A DNA stretch of 64,000 nucleotides, taken from Microtetraspora niveoalba (GTDB lineage Bacteria > Actinomycetota > Actinomycetes > Streptosporangiales > Streptosporangiaceae). This document shows, one piece after another, positions 8,101 to 14,838 of the stretch. The stretch is from assembly GCF_001570405.1 (NCBI RefSeq), contig NZ_BBYM01000050.1:1-64000 (forward strand), in the 5' to 3' direction. Each line of letters begins with the position of its first letter. Within the stretch, counting starts at the first letter, position 1. Below the pieces are notes generated by a model. That model saw nothing but the letters and a program-made list of their open reading frames with translations. It searched no databases and was not told where the DNA came from. Position numbers and translations under genes: made by a program.

Positions 8101-8703
8101 TCAGCCCTGCCAGGGGGAGTGCCAGTCGGCGGCGACCCGCGAAAGGATGATCTTTCCGAACCTGGCCTTCCCGGTCACCCTGATGAGCGGACCGTCGCCC
8201 TCGTGGCCGCCGGAGACGTGGCGCTTGGAGAACAGCGCGCTGCCCTCGTCCAGGATCCGGGCGTTCTCCGGCACCCGGACGATGAGCTTGCCGCAGAACG
8301 AGTTGAGTTCGAGGGTGATCTCCCGGCCGGGCAGCACCGCGTCGCGCAGATCCACGATCAGCGCGCCGAAGGTCGAGCGGAGTTGTGTGTGGCGGCCGGC
8401 GACCCAGCGGCCGCCGCGGATGACCTTGCTGAAGACCGCGGCCACTTCCTGCCGTTCGGCCGTCGGGACCGATGCCTGGGAGGTGCCGGAAAGGTCGGGA
8501 AGGTCGTGGGTCAGGGGGATGAGGTCGCCGATCGTCACCGCGCTGTAGGCCGCGTCGAGCCGGTCCGCGTGTTCGGTGGAGGTGAGGCGGCCGGTGGCCA
8601 GGGCCTCACCGAGGACGGCGGCGATCCTGTCCCGGTCGGCGTCCGAGGCCCGCTGGCCTGCGTCTCCATCGCCGTATGGGGTCAAGGAAGTCACAAGCCG
8701 CAC
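8101..8703 (-). CDS. DUF1707 / LiaF-like cell-envelope stress protein
   Basis: The 200-residue protein begins with a DUF1707 (SHOCT-like) module: RASDADRDRIAAVLGEALATGRLTSTEHADRLDAAYSAVTIGDL, residues about 17-62. After a linker (about 75-85) and a basic stretch, a C-terminal beta-rich domain resembles the LiaF/DUF4097 fold, with repeated short strands such as ITLELNSFCGKLIVRVP and GPLIRVTGKARFGKIIL. LiaF-type domains act in cell-envelope stress signalling, but the role of the actinobacterial DUF1707 forms is not established. There is no signal peptide or membrane helix. It has a GTG start at 8703. It is divergent from the radical SAM gene, with phased TCGCGA repeats between them. Confidence 0.85.
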   Translation of the reverse strand: MRLVTSLTPYGDGDAGQRASDADRDRIAAVLGEALATGRLTSTEHADRLDAAYSAVTIGDLIPLTHDLPDLSGTSQASVPTAERQEVAAVFSKVIRGGRWVAGRHTQLRSTFGALIVDLRDAVLPGREITLELNSFCGKLIVRVPENARILDEGSALFSKRHVSGGHEGDGPLIRVTGKARFGKIILSRVAADWHSPWQG

Positions 8704-8714
8704 GATACTCCTTT

Positions 8715-8740
8715 TCGCGATATGTCGCGAGATGTCGACG
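8715..8740. promoter_or_regulatory. Phased TCGCGA repeats in the divergent promoter
   Basis: TCGCGATATG, TCGCGAGATG and TCGACG follow each other at exact 10-bp steps, 12 bp upstream of the DUF1707 start. The 16-mer TCGCGATATGTCGCGA is nearly self-complementary. Similar ATATCGCGATA-type words are typical of PadR-family operators near DUF1707/DUF4097 genes (general knowledge, unverified here). A regulator binding site is likely. Confidence 0.5.
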
Positions 8741-8884
8741 GTTGCGGCAGAACCTCACAAGGAAGTTTCCCGGCTGTGGAACCTGCGGTGGAGGCGCTCG
8801 CTCGGGTTATATGAGAACCTCAGACGCGCGACGGGGGTAGTTGGTTTACACAGTTCCCAAAACCTACCGAGAAAGGAAGGCCGA

Positions 8885-10204
8885 GTGATCTTTAGCGAAG
8901 GCAAACGCGGCTTCCGGGCCTACACCACCAAGCATCTCGACGAACTTCTCGGCCGCGGCGGCCTCGACGGCGAGGCCCGGCTGCGCGTGCGGGCCGTGGC
9001 CACGGTCCTGCCGTTCCGCACGAACGCCTATGTCGTCGACCACCTGATCGACTGGTCGGCCGTCCCCGATGACCCGATCTACCGGCTCGTCTTCCCGCAG
9101 GAGGACATGCTGCCCGAGGCGGACGTCTCGCGGCTGGCGGGCCTACTGCGCGACGGCGCGCCGGCGGCGCGGGTCCAGGAGGCGGCCCGCGAGATCCGGA
9201 TGCGGCTCAACCCGCACCCGGCCGGGCAACTCGAACTCAACGTGCCCCGCGTGGGAGGCGAAGTCGTTCCGGGGCTGCAGCACAAATACCCCGAGACCGT
9301 GCTGTTCTTCCCGAAGCAGGGGCAGACCTGCCACGCGTACTGCACCTACTGCTTCCGGTGGGCGCAGTTCATCGGTGAGCCCGACCTGAAGATGGCCTCC
9401 GACGACATCGGCAACCTCGTCGAGTACGTCAAGGCCAATCCCGAGGTGACGAGCATCCTCTTCACCGGCGGCGACCCGATGATCATGAGTGAGGCGGTGC
9501 TCCGCCGGTACGTCGAGCCGCTGCTCGGACTGGAGCAGATCGAGTCCATCCGCATCGGCACCAAGTCCCTGGCGTACTGGCCGGACAGGTTCGTCGGCGA
9601 CCCGGACGCGGACGCGACGCTCAAGCTCTTCTCCGAGGTGGTCGCGGCGGGCAAGAGCCTCGCCTTCATGGCGCACTTCTCGCACCCCCGCGAGCTCGAA
9701 CCCGACATCGTGCAGACGGCGGTCGGGCGGATCCAGGAGAGCGGGGCGACCATCAGGACCCAGGCGCCGCTCATCCGCTCCATCAACGACCGGCCCGACA
9801 CCTGGGCCCACATGTGGCGGCGGCAGACCGCCATGGGCCTGATCCCCTATTACATGTTCGTCGAGCGCGACACCGGCCCGCAGGACTACTTCGCGGTCCC
9901 CCTCGCCGATGCCCACCGGATCTTCCGCGACGCGTACGCCCAGGTGTCCGGGCTGTGCCGTACGGTCCGGGGGCCGTCCATGTCCGCCACTCCCGGCAAG
10001 GTGTGCGTCGACGGCGTCACCGAGGTCGCCGGCGAGCGCGTCTTCGTCCTCCACTTCATCCAGGCGCGCGACCCCGATCTGGTCGGGCGCCCGTTCTTCG
10101 CCCGTTACGACCCGAACGCGGTCTGGCTCGACGACCTGCGACCGGCTTTCGCGGACCGTTTCCCGTTCGAGGCCGCGGACGGCCTCGCCCGCGCCGGCGC
10201 CTGA
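8885..10204 (+). CDS. KamA-family radical SAM enzyme (lysine 2,3-aminomutase-like)
   Basis: The 439-residue radical SAM protein carries the 4Fe-4S/SAM cysteine motif CHAYCTYCFRW (CxxxCxxC) near residue 155. It is preceded by the family-typical PETVLFFPKQGQT and followed by FTGGDPMIM, RIGTKSL, FMAHFSHPREL, RTQAPLIRSIND and MGLIPYYMFVERDTGP. KamA enzymes interconvert alpha- and beta-amino acids using PLP. The true substrate of this branch is not evident, because the usual acetylating or beta-lysine-using partner genes are missing. The start is the GTG at 8885, eight bases behind a strong GAAAGGAAGG ribosome binding site. The open frame continues upstream, but that part overlaps the divergent promoter. 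The CDS ends before a long leader region. Confidence 0.88.
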   Translation: MIFSEGKRGFRAYTTKHLDELLGRGGLDGEARLRVRAVATVLPFRTNAYVVDHLIDWSAVPDDPIYRLVFPQEDMLPEADVSRLAGLLRDGAPAARVQEAAREIRMRLNPHPAGQLELNVPRVGGEVVPGLQHKYPETVLFFPKQGQTCHAYCTYCFRWAQFIGEPDLKMASDDIGNLVEYVKANPEVTSILFTGGDPMIMSEAVLRRYVEPLLGLEQIESIRIGTKSLAYWPDRFVGDPDADATLKLFSEVVAAGKSLAFMAHFSHPRELEPDIVQTAVGRIQESGATIRTQAPLIRSINDRPDTWAHMWRRQTAMGLIPYYMFVERDTGPQDYFAVPLADAHRIFRDAYAQVSGLCRTVRGPSMSATPGKVCVDGVTEVAGERVFVLHFIQARDPDLVGRPFFARYDPNAVWLDDLRPAFADRFPFEAADGLARAGA

Positions 10205-10290
10205 TCCGGTACGGAATCGGCTCCCGGGGCGTCCCGTCGCGGGCCCCGGTATCGGGCTGAATTCTCAAGCGCGAGGAAAATCTGTTCGCC

Positions 10291-10571
10291 CGGCCTGGGA
10301 GGCGCGTTTACCCAGCCTTTCTCCCAGGCCGGGGAACGCTTCGCTCATATCCCGATGAAAAGGGATTCCTGGGGATGACTGGAAGGTGATCGGTAGTCCC
10401 CTGATTTCCGGATATTCCGGTCCTCTTCCCTGGTAGCGCCCGGGACGAGCTCGGCAGGCCCATCACCGAGAAGGGTGATACAAATGCCGTCCGTAGCTGA
10501 GTCCTGGCCGGCGACGTACGCCGGCACACGAGGGGTAAATTCCCGCTCTCGTGAAATGGGATATGAACCGG
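10291..10571 (+). ncRNA. Long structured 5' leader, candidate riboswitch of unknown class
   Basis: No protein-coding frame fits the 374 bp between the radical SAM gene and the next ATG. Instead there is a dense run of perfect hairpins: CGGCCTGGGA / TCCCAGGCCG (10291-10331), GGGGA / TCCCC around 10374-10402, CCGGA / TCCGG (10408-10420), ATCACC / GGTGAT (10462-10479), GCCGGCG / CGCCGGC (10507-10525) and CACGAG / CTCGTG (10527-10553). The last is just upstream of the GGGGG ribosome binding site (10569-10573). Between two hairpins lies GCCGTCCGTAGCTGAGTCC. This loosely resembles the end of the c-di-AMP (ydaO) riboswitch, but its GCTAACC signature is missing. The first hairpin could instead be the terminator of the upstream gene. 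Confidence 0.55.
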
Positions 10572-10578
10572 GGGAATT

Positions 10579-11607
10579 ATGAATCGAATCATTAAGGCTG
10601 CCGCGGTCCTCGTCACCGCCGGTATCGCGGGCATGTCCGCCGTGCCGGCCCAGGCCTCGGCCGCTGACACCGGCGCCGACGCGCAGCTCGCGGCCGTCAC
10701 GAGGGTCCTCGCAGACGTCCGCGCCGACGTGGTCGCCGGCGCGACCGGCTCCCTGCAGGGCCAGCTCGCCACCGTGGCGAACCTGGCGGCTCACGCGGAC
10801 GCCACCGTCAACGCGACGGTCGCGGCCCAGCTCGCCGCCACGGCGAACGTCGCGCTCGGCGCCGTCGTCGACGTCAAGGCCGCCACGGAGGCTCAGCTCG
10901 CCGCGGCCGCGGACCTGACCGCCGGCGTCACCGCCGCGCTCGCCGCGAACGTGAACGCGAACGTGCAGGCCCAGCTCACCGCCGCCGCGAACCTCACCGC
11001 GGGCGTCGCCGCCACCCTCACCGCCAACGTCAACGCCGCCGTCAACGCCGCGGTGAACGCGAACGCGGTCGTCGCGGCCCAGCTCGCCGTCGCCGCGAGC
11101 GCCGCCGCCAACGCGGCCGCCACCCTCACCACCGTCACGACCGCGCCCCTGAGCGCCGGCGTGGCCGTCCTCGCGGGCATCAGGATCCCCGTCGTCCTCC
11201 TCGTCGGTGACGTGCGGACGCTGGCCACCACCCAGGCCGCGCTCACGGCCAACGTGAACGCCGCCATCAACGTCGGCCTCGTGGCCAACCTCAGCGCTCT
11301 GCTCAACGTCAACGTCGGGGTCAACGCCCTGGCCGGGGTCAGGGTGCTGATCCCCGGTGTGGCCACCACCGCCTTCCACACGGTGAAGTCGACCTCGTCG
11401 ACCACCACCACCCGTGTCAACGGCTGGTCGAAGACGGTGACCACCACCGTCGTGCCGTGGAACACGGTGACCGTGGTCAAGAACACCCAGACCAGCAGCA
11501 CCAGCACCAACGGCGGCACGCCGACCACCACCACGACCACGACGACCACCAGCACGCCGGGCACCAGCACTCCGGGCACCTCGTCCTACACCCGGTCCGG
11601 CAGCTGA
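10579..11607 (+). CDS. Secreted Ala/Val/Asn repeat protein with Thr-rich tail
   Basis: A 342-residue exported protein that I cannot assign to a family. Signal peptide: MNRIIKAAAVLVTAGIAGMSAVPAQASA (cleavage near residue 28). Residues about 30-260 are extraordinarily rich in Ala, Val, Asn and Thr. They are built from loose repeats that restart with QLA/QLT every 20-35 residues and contain 11-residue-like steps (ANLTAGVAATL, ANVNAAVNAAV). Charged residues are very rare in the centre. The C-terminus (about 270-342) is a Thr/Ser/Pro/Gly tract with a run of nine Thr. There is no sortase motif or membrane anchor. It is probably a cell-wall or matrix protein, possibly O-glycosylated. It sits behind the structured leader, and a strong bidirectional hairpin follows. 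Confidence 0.85.
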   Translation: MNRIIKAAAVLVTAGIAGMSAVPAQASAADTGADAQLAAVTRVLADVRADVVAGATGSLQGQLATVANLAAHADATVNATVAAQLAATANVALGAVVDVKAATEAQLAAAADLTAGVTAALAANVNANVQAQLTAAANLTAGVAATLTANVNAAVNAAVNANAVVAAQLAVAASAAANAAATLTTVTTAPLSAGVAVLAGIRIPVVLLVGDVRTLATTQAALTANVNAAINVGLVANLSALLNVNVGVNALAGVRVLIPGVATTAFHTVKSTSSTTTTRVNGWSKTVTTTVVPWNTVTVVKNTQTSSTSTNGGTPTTTTTTTTTSTPGTSTPGTSSYTRSGS

Positions 11608-11651
11608 TCGTGGAGGCCCGGTGCCGACGGGGCACCGAGCAGTTCTGAGAG

Positions 11652-11700
11652 CACGAAAGAGCCGGTCGGCGCCATCCAGGCGTCGGCCGGCTCTTTCGTG
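11652..11700. terminator. Strong bidirectional terminator
   Basis: Fourteen-bp perfect stem CACGAAAGAGCCGG / CCGGCTCTTTCGTG with a partly paired 21-base loop. It separates the secreted-protein gene (plus) from the convergent 53-residue gene (minus). The T-rich arm works in both directions. Confidence 0.8.
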
Positions 11701-11766
11701 TCGTCCGCCGGTCCGGCGGCGCCGTCCCCCGATGTGGGGCGGCGCCGGCCGGGGCCGGGCGCGGGA

Positions 11767-11928
11767 TCAGTTGTACGAGCCGCGCAGGCAGGTGCGCCGC
11801 CCGATCTCCGCCTGCAGTCGGGCCATCTGCCAGTGCAGGTCGATCAGCTGCTGGGCGATCTGGTCGAACGGAAGCTCCGCAGGATCCTCGGCGGCCAAGC
11901 GGTCGATCGCCGTGGCGAGGTCACCCAT
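11767..11928 (-). CDS. Small protein of unknown function, 53 residues
   Basis: The frame starts at an ATG (11928) six bases behind GGAGG on the minus strand and ends at a TGA (11767-11769). It reads MGDLATAIDRLAAEDPAEL, then PFDQIAQQLIDLHWQMARL, then QAEIGRRTCLRGSYN. Third codon positions are almost all G or C, as expected for a real gene here. The product is probably two amphipathic helices and is soluble, with one Cys near the end. It has no membrane segment. It lies 66 bp downstream of the PEBP gene on the same strand, so it may be co-transcribed. I do not recognise the family. It was judged real from its ribosome binding site, codon bias and neat fit between a terminator and a gene end. 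Confidence 0.72.
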   Translation of the reverse strand: MGDLATAIDRLAAEDPAELPFDQIAQQLIDLHWQMARLQAEIGRRTCLRGSYN

Positions 11929-11994
11929 CCCGACCTCCGGTTGGTCCGGGTCGAATCTACGTTCGAATCATAATGGAACGCAGGGGTGACCGCA

Positions 11995-12531
11995 TCAGGT
12001 TTCGTAGGTCGGCGCGATGTAACCGCGGGCCAGGGTGTTGGCGGTGATGTTGAAGCCCACCGCGGCGGCCGACGCGTCCTCGCCCACCCCGAGCTTCTCG
12101 ACCTTCAACGCGTGCACCGCGAAGACGTAGCGGTGCGGCCATCCGGGCGGCGGGGCGGCGCCGCCGTACGCGCGCAGGCCGTAGTCGTTGCGCCCGTGCT
12201 GGGCGCCCTCGGGGAGGCCGGCGAAGTCCGCGGCCGTGCCCGCGCCGGTCGGCAACTCGGTGACGTCCGCGGGGATGTCGTACAGGAGCCAGTGCCAGAA
12301 TCCGCTGCCGGTGGGCGCGTCCGGGTCGAAGCAGGTCACCGCGTAGCTCTTCGTGCCCTCGGGCGCACCCGACCAGCGCAGGCTCGGCGAAAGGTTCCCG
12401 CCGCTCATGCCCCAGTCGTCGAAAACGTGGGCGCCGGACAGGCGCTCGCCGTCCCGGACGTCGTCGCTCTCGACGGTCAGGCTGGGCACCTGCGGCAGGT
12501 GATCATAGGGAATCGGCGGCTGCGTCGGCAC
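11995..12531 (-). CDS. YbhB/YbcL family PEBP-like protein
   Basis: A 178-residue phosphatidylethanolamine-binding / Raf-kinase-inhibitor-like protein. Family motifs: [35 protein letters not shown] (the CFDPDAP and WHW ligand-pocket segments, residues about 48-82), [10 protein letters not shown], then [28 protein letters not shown], which is the typical GPxPPxGxHRY region. No signal peptide, so it is cytoplasmic. The bacterial function is unclear, and some members inhibit proteases or bind small ligands. The GTG start at 12531 gives [22 protein letters not shown], a common N-terminus in actinobacterial relatives. It may be co-transcribed with the small downstream gene. Confidence 0.93.
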   Translation of the reverse strand: MPTQPPIPYDHLPQVPSLTVESDDVRDGERLSGAHVFDDWGMSGGNLSPSLRWSGAPEGTKSYAVTCFDPDAPTGSGFWHWLLYDIPADVTELPTGAGTAADFAGLPEGAQHGRNDYGLRAYGGAAPPPGWPHRYVFAVHALKVEKLGVGEDASAAAVGFNITANTLARGYIAPTYET

Positions 12532-12621
12532 GATCCGTCCTCCGATGGTGAGACGTCATGGTCGCCTCCCATCCTGGTACGGCCGCCGCCCGGTCGCCAC
12601 TGACCGCGCTCAGGGCCGGGA

Positions 12622-13467
12622 TCAGGCCTTGTTGTACGCGGCGAGCACCTCGGTCGGGTCGCCGTCCATCTTGATCTTGCCCTTGTGCAGCCAGATCACC
12701 CGGCTGCAGGTGTCCTCGATGACGTCGAGGTTGTGGGCGACCAGGAAGACGGTGCCGGCCGACTCGCGCATCTGCTTGATGCGCTTCTGGCTGCGCTTCT
12801 TGAACTCGCGGTCGCCGGTGGCCAGGGCCTCGTCGATGAGGAGGACGTCGTGGGTCTTCGCCGAGGAGATGGCGAAGCGCAGCCGCGCGCCCATGCCCGA
12901 GGAGTAGGTGGACATCGGGAACTGCACGAACTCGCCGATGCCGGAGAAGTCGACGATCTCGTCGTACTTGTCGCGCAGCTCGCCGGGGGACATGCCCATG
13001 GCGTAGCAGCCGAGGACGATGTTGCGCTCGCCGGTGAGCTCCTTCATCAGGGCCGCGTTGACGCCGAGCAGGGACGGCTGGCCGTCGGTGTAGACGGCGC
13101 CCTTGTGCGGCGGGAGCAGTCCGGCGATCGCCCGCAGCAGCGTGGACTTGCCGGAGCCGTTGCGGCCCACGATGCCGATCGCCTCGCCGTGCCGGGCGAC
13201 GAAGGAGACACCCTTGACGGCGTGGACCTCCTTCATCTGGGGACGGCCCTGGCGCCGGACGATGCGCATGAGCGCGTTGGCGGCGTTGCCCTTCTGCGAG
13301 TCTGAGGCGGCGCCGTAGACCTTGTAGACGATGTGCAGGTTGTCCACGATCACCGTGGGGGTTCCGAGCTCCACCGTGGCCTTGGGGGGCTTGGGCTTCT
13401 TGGCGGGCTTGGGCTCCTGCGACTCTTCCTGGGCCACGTGGGACGACTCCTTGGTCAGCTCAGCCAC
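12622..13467 (-). CDS. Polysaccharide / teichoic acid export ABC transporter, ATPase subunit
   Basis: A 281-residue TagH/Wzt-type ATP-binding protein that powers export of a lipid-linked wall polymer. The first 35 residues are a Lys/Pro/Glu-rich extension (AKKPKPPKA). The nucleotide-binding domain then shows Walker A GRNGSGKST near residue 100, the TagH-like variable loop, the signature YSSGMGARLRFA near 195, Walker B VLLIDEALATGD and the H-loop FLVAHNLD. It has no C-terminal sugar-binding domain of the long Wzt type. The GTG start at 13467 overlaps the end of the permease gene by 8 bp, implying translational coupling. No glycosyltransferase is nearby, so the exported polymer cannot be named. 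Confidence 0.92.
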   Translation of the reverse strand: MAELTKESSHVAQEESQEPKPAKKPKPPKATVELGTPTVIVDNLHIVYKVYGAASDSQKGNAANALMRIVRRQGRPQMKEVHAVKGVSFVARHGEAIGIVGRNGSGKSTLLRAIAGLLPPHKGAVYTDGQPSLLGVNAALMKELTGERNIVLGCYAMGMSPGELRDKYDEIVDFSGIGEFVQFPMSTYSSGMGARLRFAISSAKTHDVLLIDEALATGDREFKKRSQKRIKQMRESAGTVFLVAHNLDVIEDTCSRVIWLHKGKIKMDGDPTEVLAAYNKA

Positions 13468-14365
13468 GTCCGTACCTCTCCTCGGCGCGCCAGAAGTACC
13501 AGAAGCCGACGATCAGTGCGAACACCGCCCAGAATACGCAGGTTATCCAGGCCCAGCGTTCGGGGAATCTCTGGTAGATCAGCAGGTCCCGCATGAACTC
13601 GATGTACGCGGCGGCCGGGTTGAACTCGAGGGCCCAGCGGAGCACTTCGGGCAGTTTGTCCGTCCGCTCGCTGATGCTGTAGAAGACTCCGGAGGCGTAC
13701 AGCCAGGTCCGGGTGATGAACGGCAGGAGCTGGTTCATGTCGCGGACGAACGCGCCGACCCGGGCCATGAAGAGGCTCATGCCGATGTTGAAGACCAGCT
13801 GCAGGGCCAGCGTCACGGGGATGAGCAGCCAGAGCCAGGTGATCGGCTCCCCGGTGACCAGGATGAGCAGGACGAGCACGCCCATCGACCAGGCGAGCTG
13901 CTGCAGCTCCTGCACGGCGTACGCCAGGGGCAGTGAGGCGCGCGGGAAGTGGAGGGCCCGGATGAGCGACAGGTTGGACGAGACGGACTTGGCGCCGCCG
14001 GTCACGGTGCGCTGGGTGAAGGTGAAGACCATGACCCCGGTGATGAGGAACGCGGGGTAGTTCTCGATGTTCTTGCTCTGCCCGAGGATGACGCCGAACA
14101 TCAGCCAGTAGACGGCGGCGTTGAGCAGCGGCGTGAGCACCTGCCAGAGCTGGCCGAGCGCCGACTCGGAGTACTTCGACACGGTCCTGGACGTGGCGTA
14201 CGTCAGGATGAAGTGCCTTCGCGTCCACAATTGGCGCAGGTACGCGGGCAGGCTGGGGCGCGCGATGGCGCGTCGCAACCCGTGTCGCGCGGCGAGCGCG
14301 GCCAGTGACTCCGGCGCCCCGCCGCCCGCCTGGGCGTCCGCGACCGCGGAATCCGGCTGGCTCAT
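13460..14365 (-). CDS. Polysaccharide / teichoic acid export ABC transporter, permease subunit
   Basis: A 301-residue ABC-2 type membrane protein (TagG/Wzm family), partner of the overlapping ATPase gene. A cytoplasmic N-terminus includes an interface helix (YLRQLWTRRHFILTYATSRT). About six membrane segments follow between residues 75 and 295, including the ABC-2 core ALGQLWQVLTPLLNAAVYWLMF and the conserved re-entrant region MNQLLPFITRTWLYASGVFYS. The end is WYFWRAEERYGRG. The start is an ATG at 14365. It heads a two-gene minus-strand operon, divergent from the oligopeptide importer across a 473-bp intergenic region. Confidence 0.92.
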   Translation of the reverse strand: MSQPDSAVADAQAGGGAPESLAALAARHGLRRAIARPSLPAYLRQLWTRRHFILTYATSRTVSKYSESALGQLWQVLTPLLNAAVYWLMFGVILGQSKNIENYPAFLITGVMVFTFTQRTVTGGAKSVSSNLSLIRALHFPRASLPLAYAVQELQQLAWSMGVLVLLILVTGEPITWLWLLIPVTLALQLVFNIGMSLFMARVGAFVRDMNQLLPFITRTWLYASGVFYSISERTDKLPEVLRWALEFNPAAAYIEFMRDLLIYQRFPERWAWITCVFWAVFALIVGFWYFWRAEERYGRG

Positions 14366-14838
14366 GGGATGGACTCTATTGGATGGTGATGAGTAAGAGA
14401 CCGGTGATGGTGATCCGTTGGCCTCTCGCGGATGTCGGCCGCTACCGTCGCGTGGCGCGGGGCCGCGGCATGGTCAAAGGTAGCCCAGCGGCTCGTGGTA
14501 TGGGGACAACGGCACGAGGTCTTACGTCATGACGGCTCCGATGCCCCACCAATCCCATCCTATGTGTACCTTATTGGGTGGTTTGGGCTTCGCATCGGCA
14601 TTTAGCCCGGCCTTGTTGGTATGCGTATGACGCCCCGCCAACGCACGTGTGACCGAACTGCAACGCACCAGAGACTCGTCTGGTGTGCGGAGTGAGGGAT
14701 GCTCGCGACGACTGGCAGGGCGTCAAGCAGGCTTGACCATGTTTGCAAACGAGGGAACCTCACCACCATCCGAGGAGCCCACGTGCGGAGACCGGCGGGC
14801 CCGCCAACGCCCATCCTTAGAGGGAGGATCAATCCACT
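14366..14838. other. Divergent regulatory region between wall-polymer exporter and peptide importer
   Basis: No gene is supported in these 473 bp. It is less GC-rich than its surroundings around 14540-14640. It contains a 7-bp hairpin CACCAGA / TCTGGTG (14666-14685), a TTGACC box at 14733-14738 directed toward the importer, and the palindrome GTTTGCAAAC. A strong ribosome binding site (GGGAGGA, 14822-14828) precedes the importer start. Confidence 0.6.
14741..14750. promoter_or_regulatory. Palindrome GTTTGCAAAC upstream of the peptide importer
   Basis: Perfect 10-bp palindrome immediately downstream of a TTGACC -35-like box and about 90 bp before the binding-protein start. LacI/GalR-type regulators favour such TTGCAA-centred sites, so an operator is plausible. 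No regulator gene is adjacent. Confidence 0.4.

Noticed and set aside
10291..10571. Firm assignment of the leader as a c-di-AMP (ydaO) riboswitch
   Set aside because: Only one block resembles the class and the conserved GCTAACC segment is absent; kept as unclassified.
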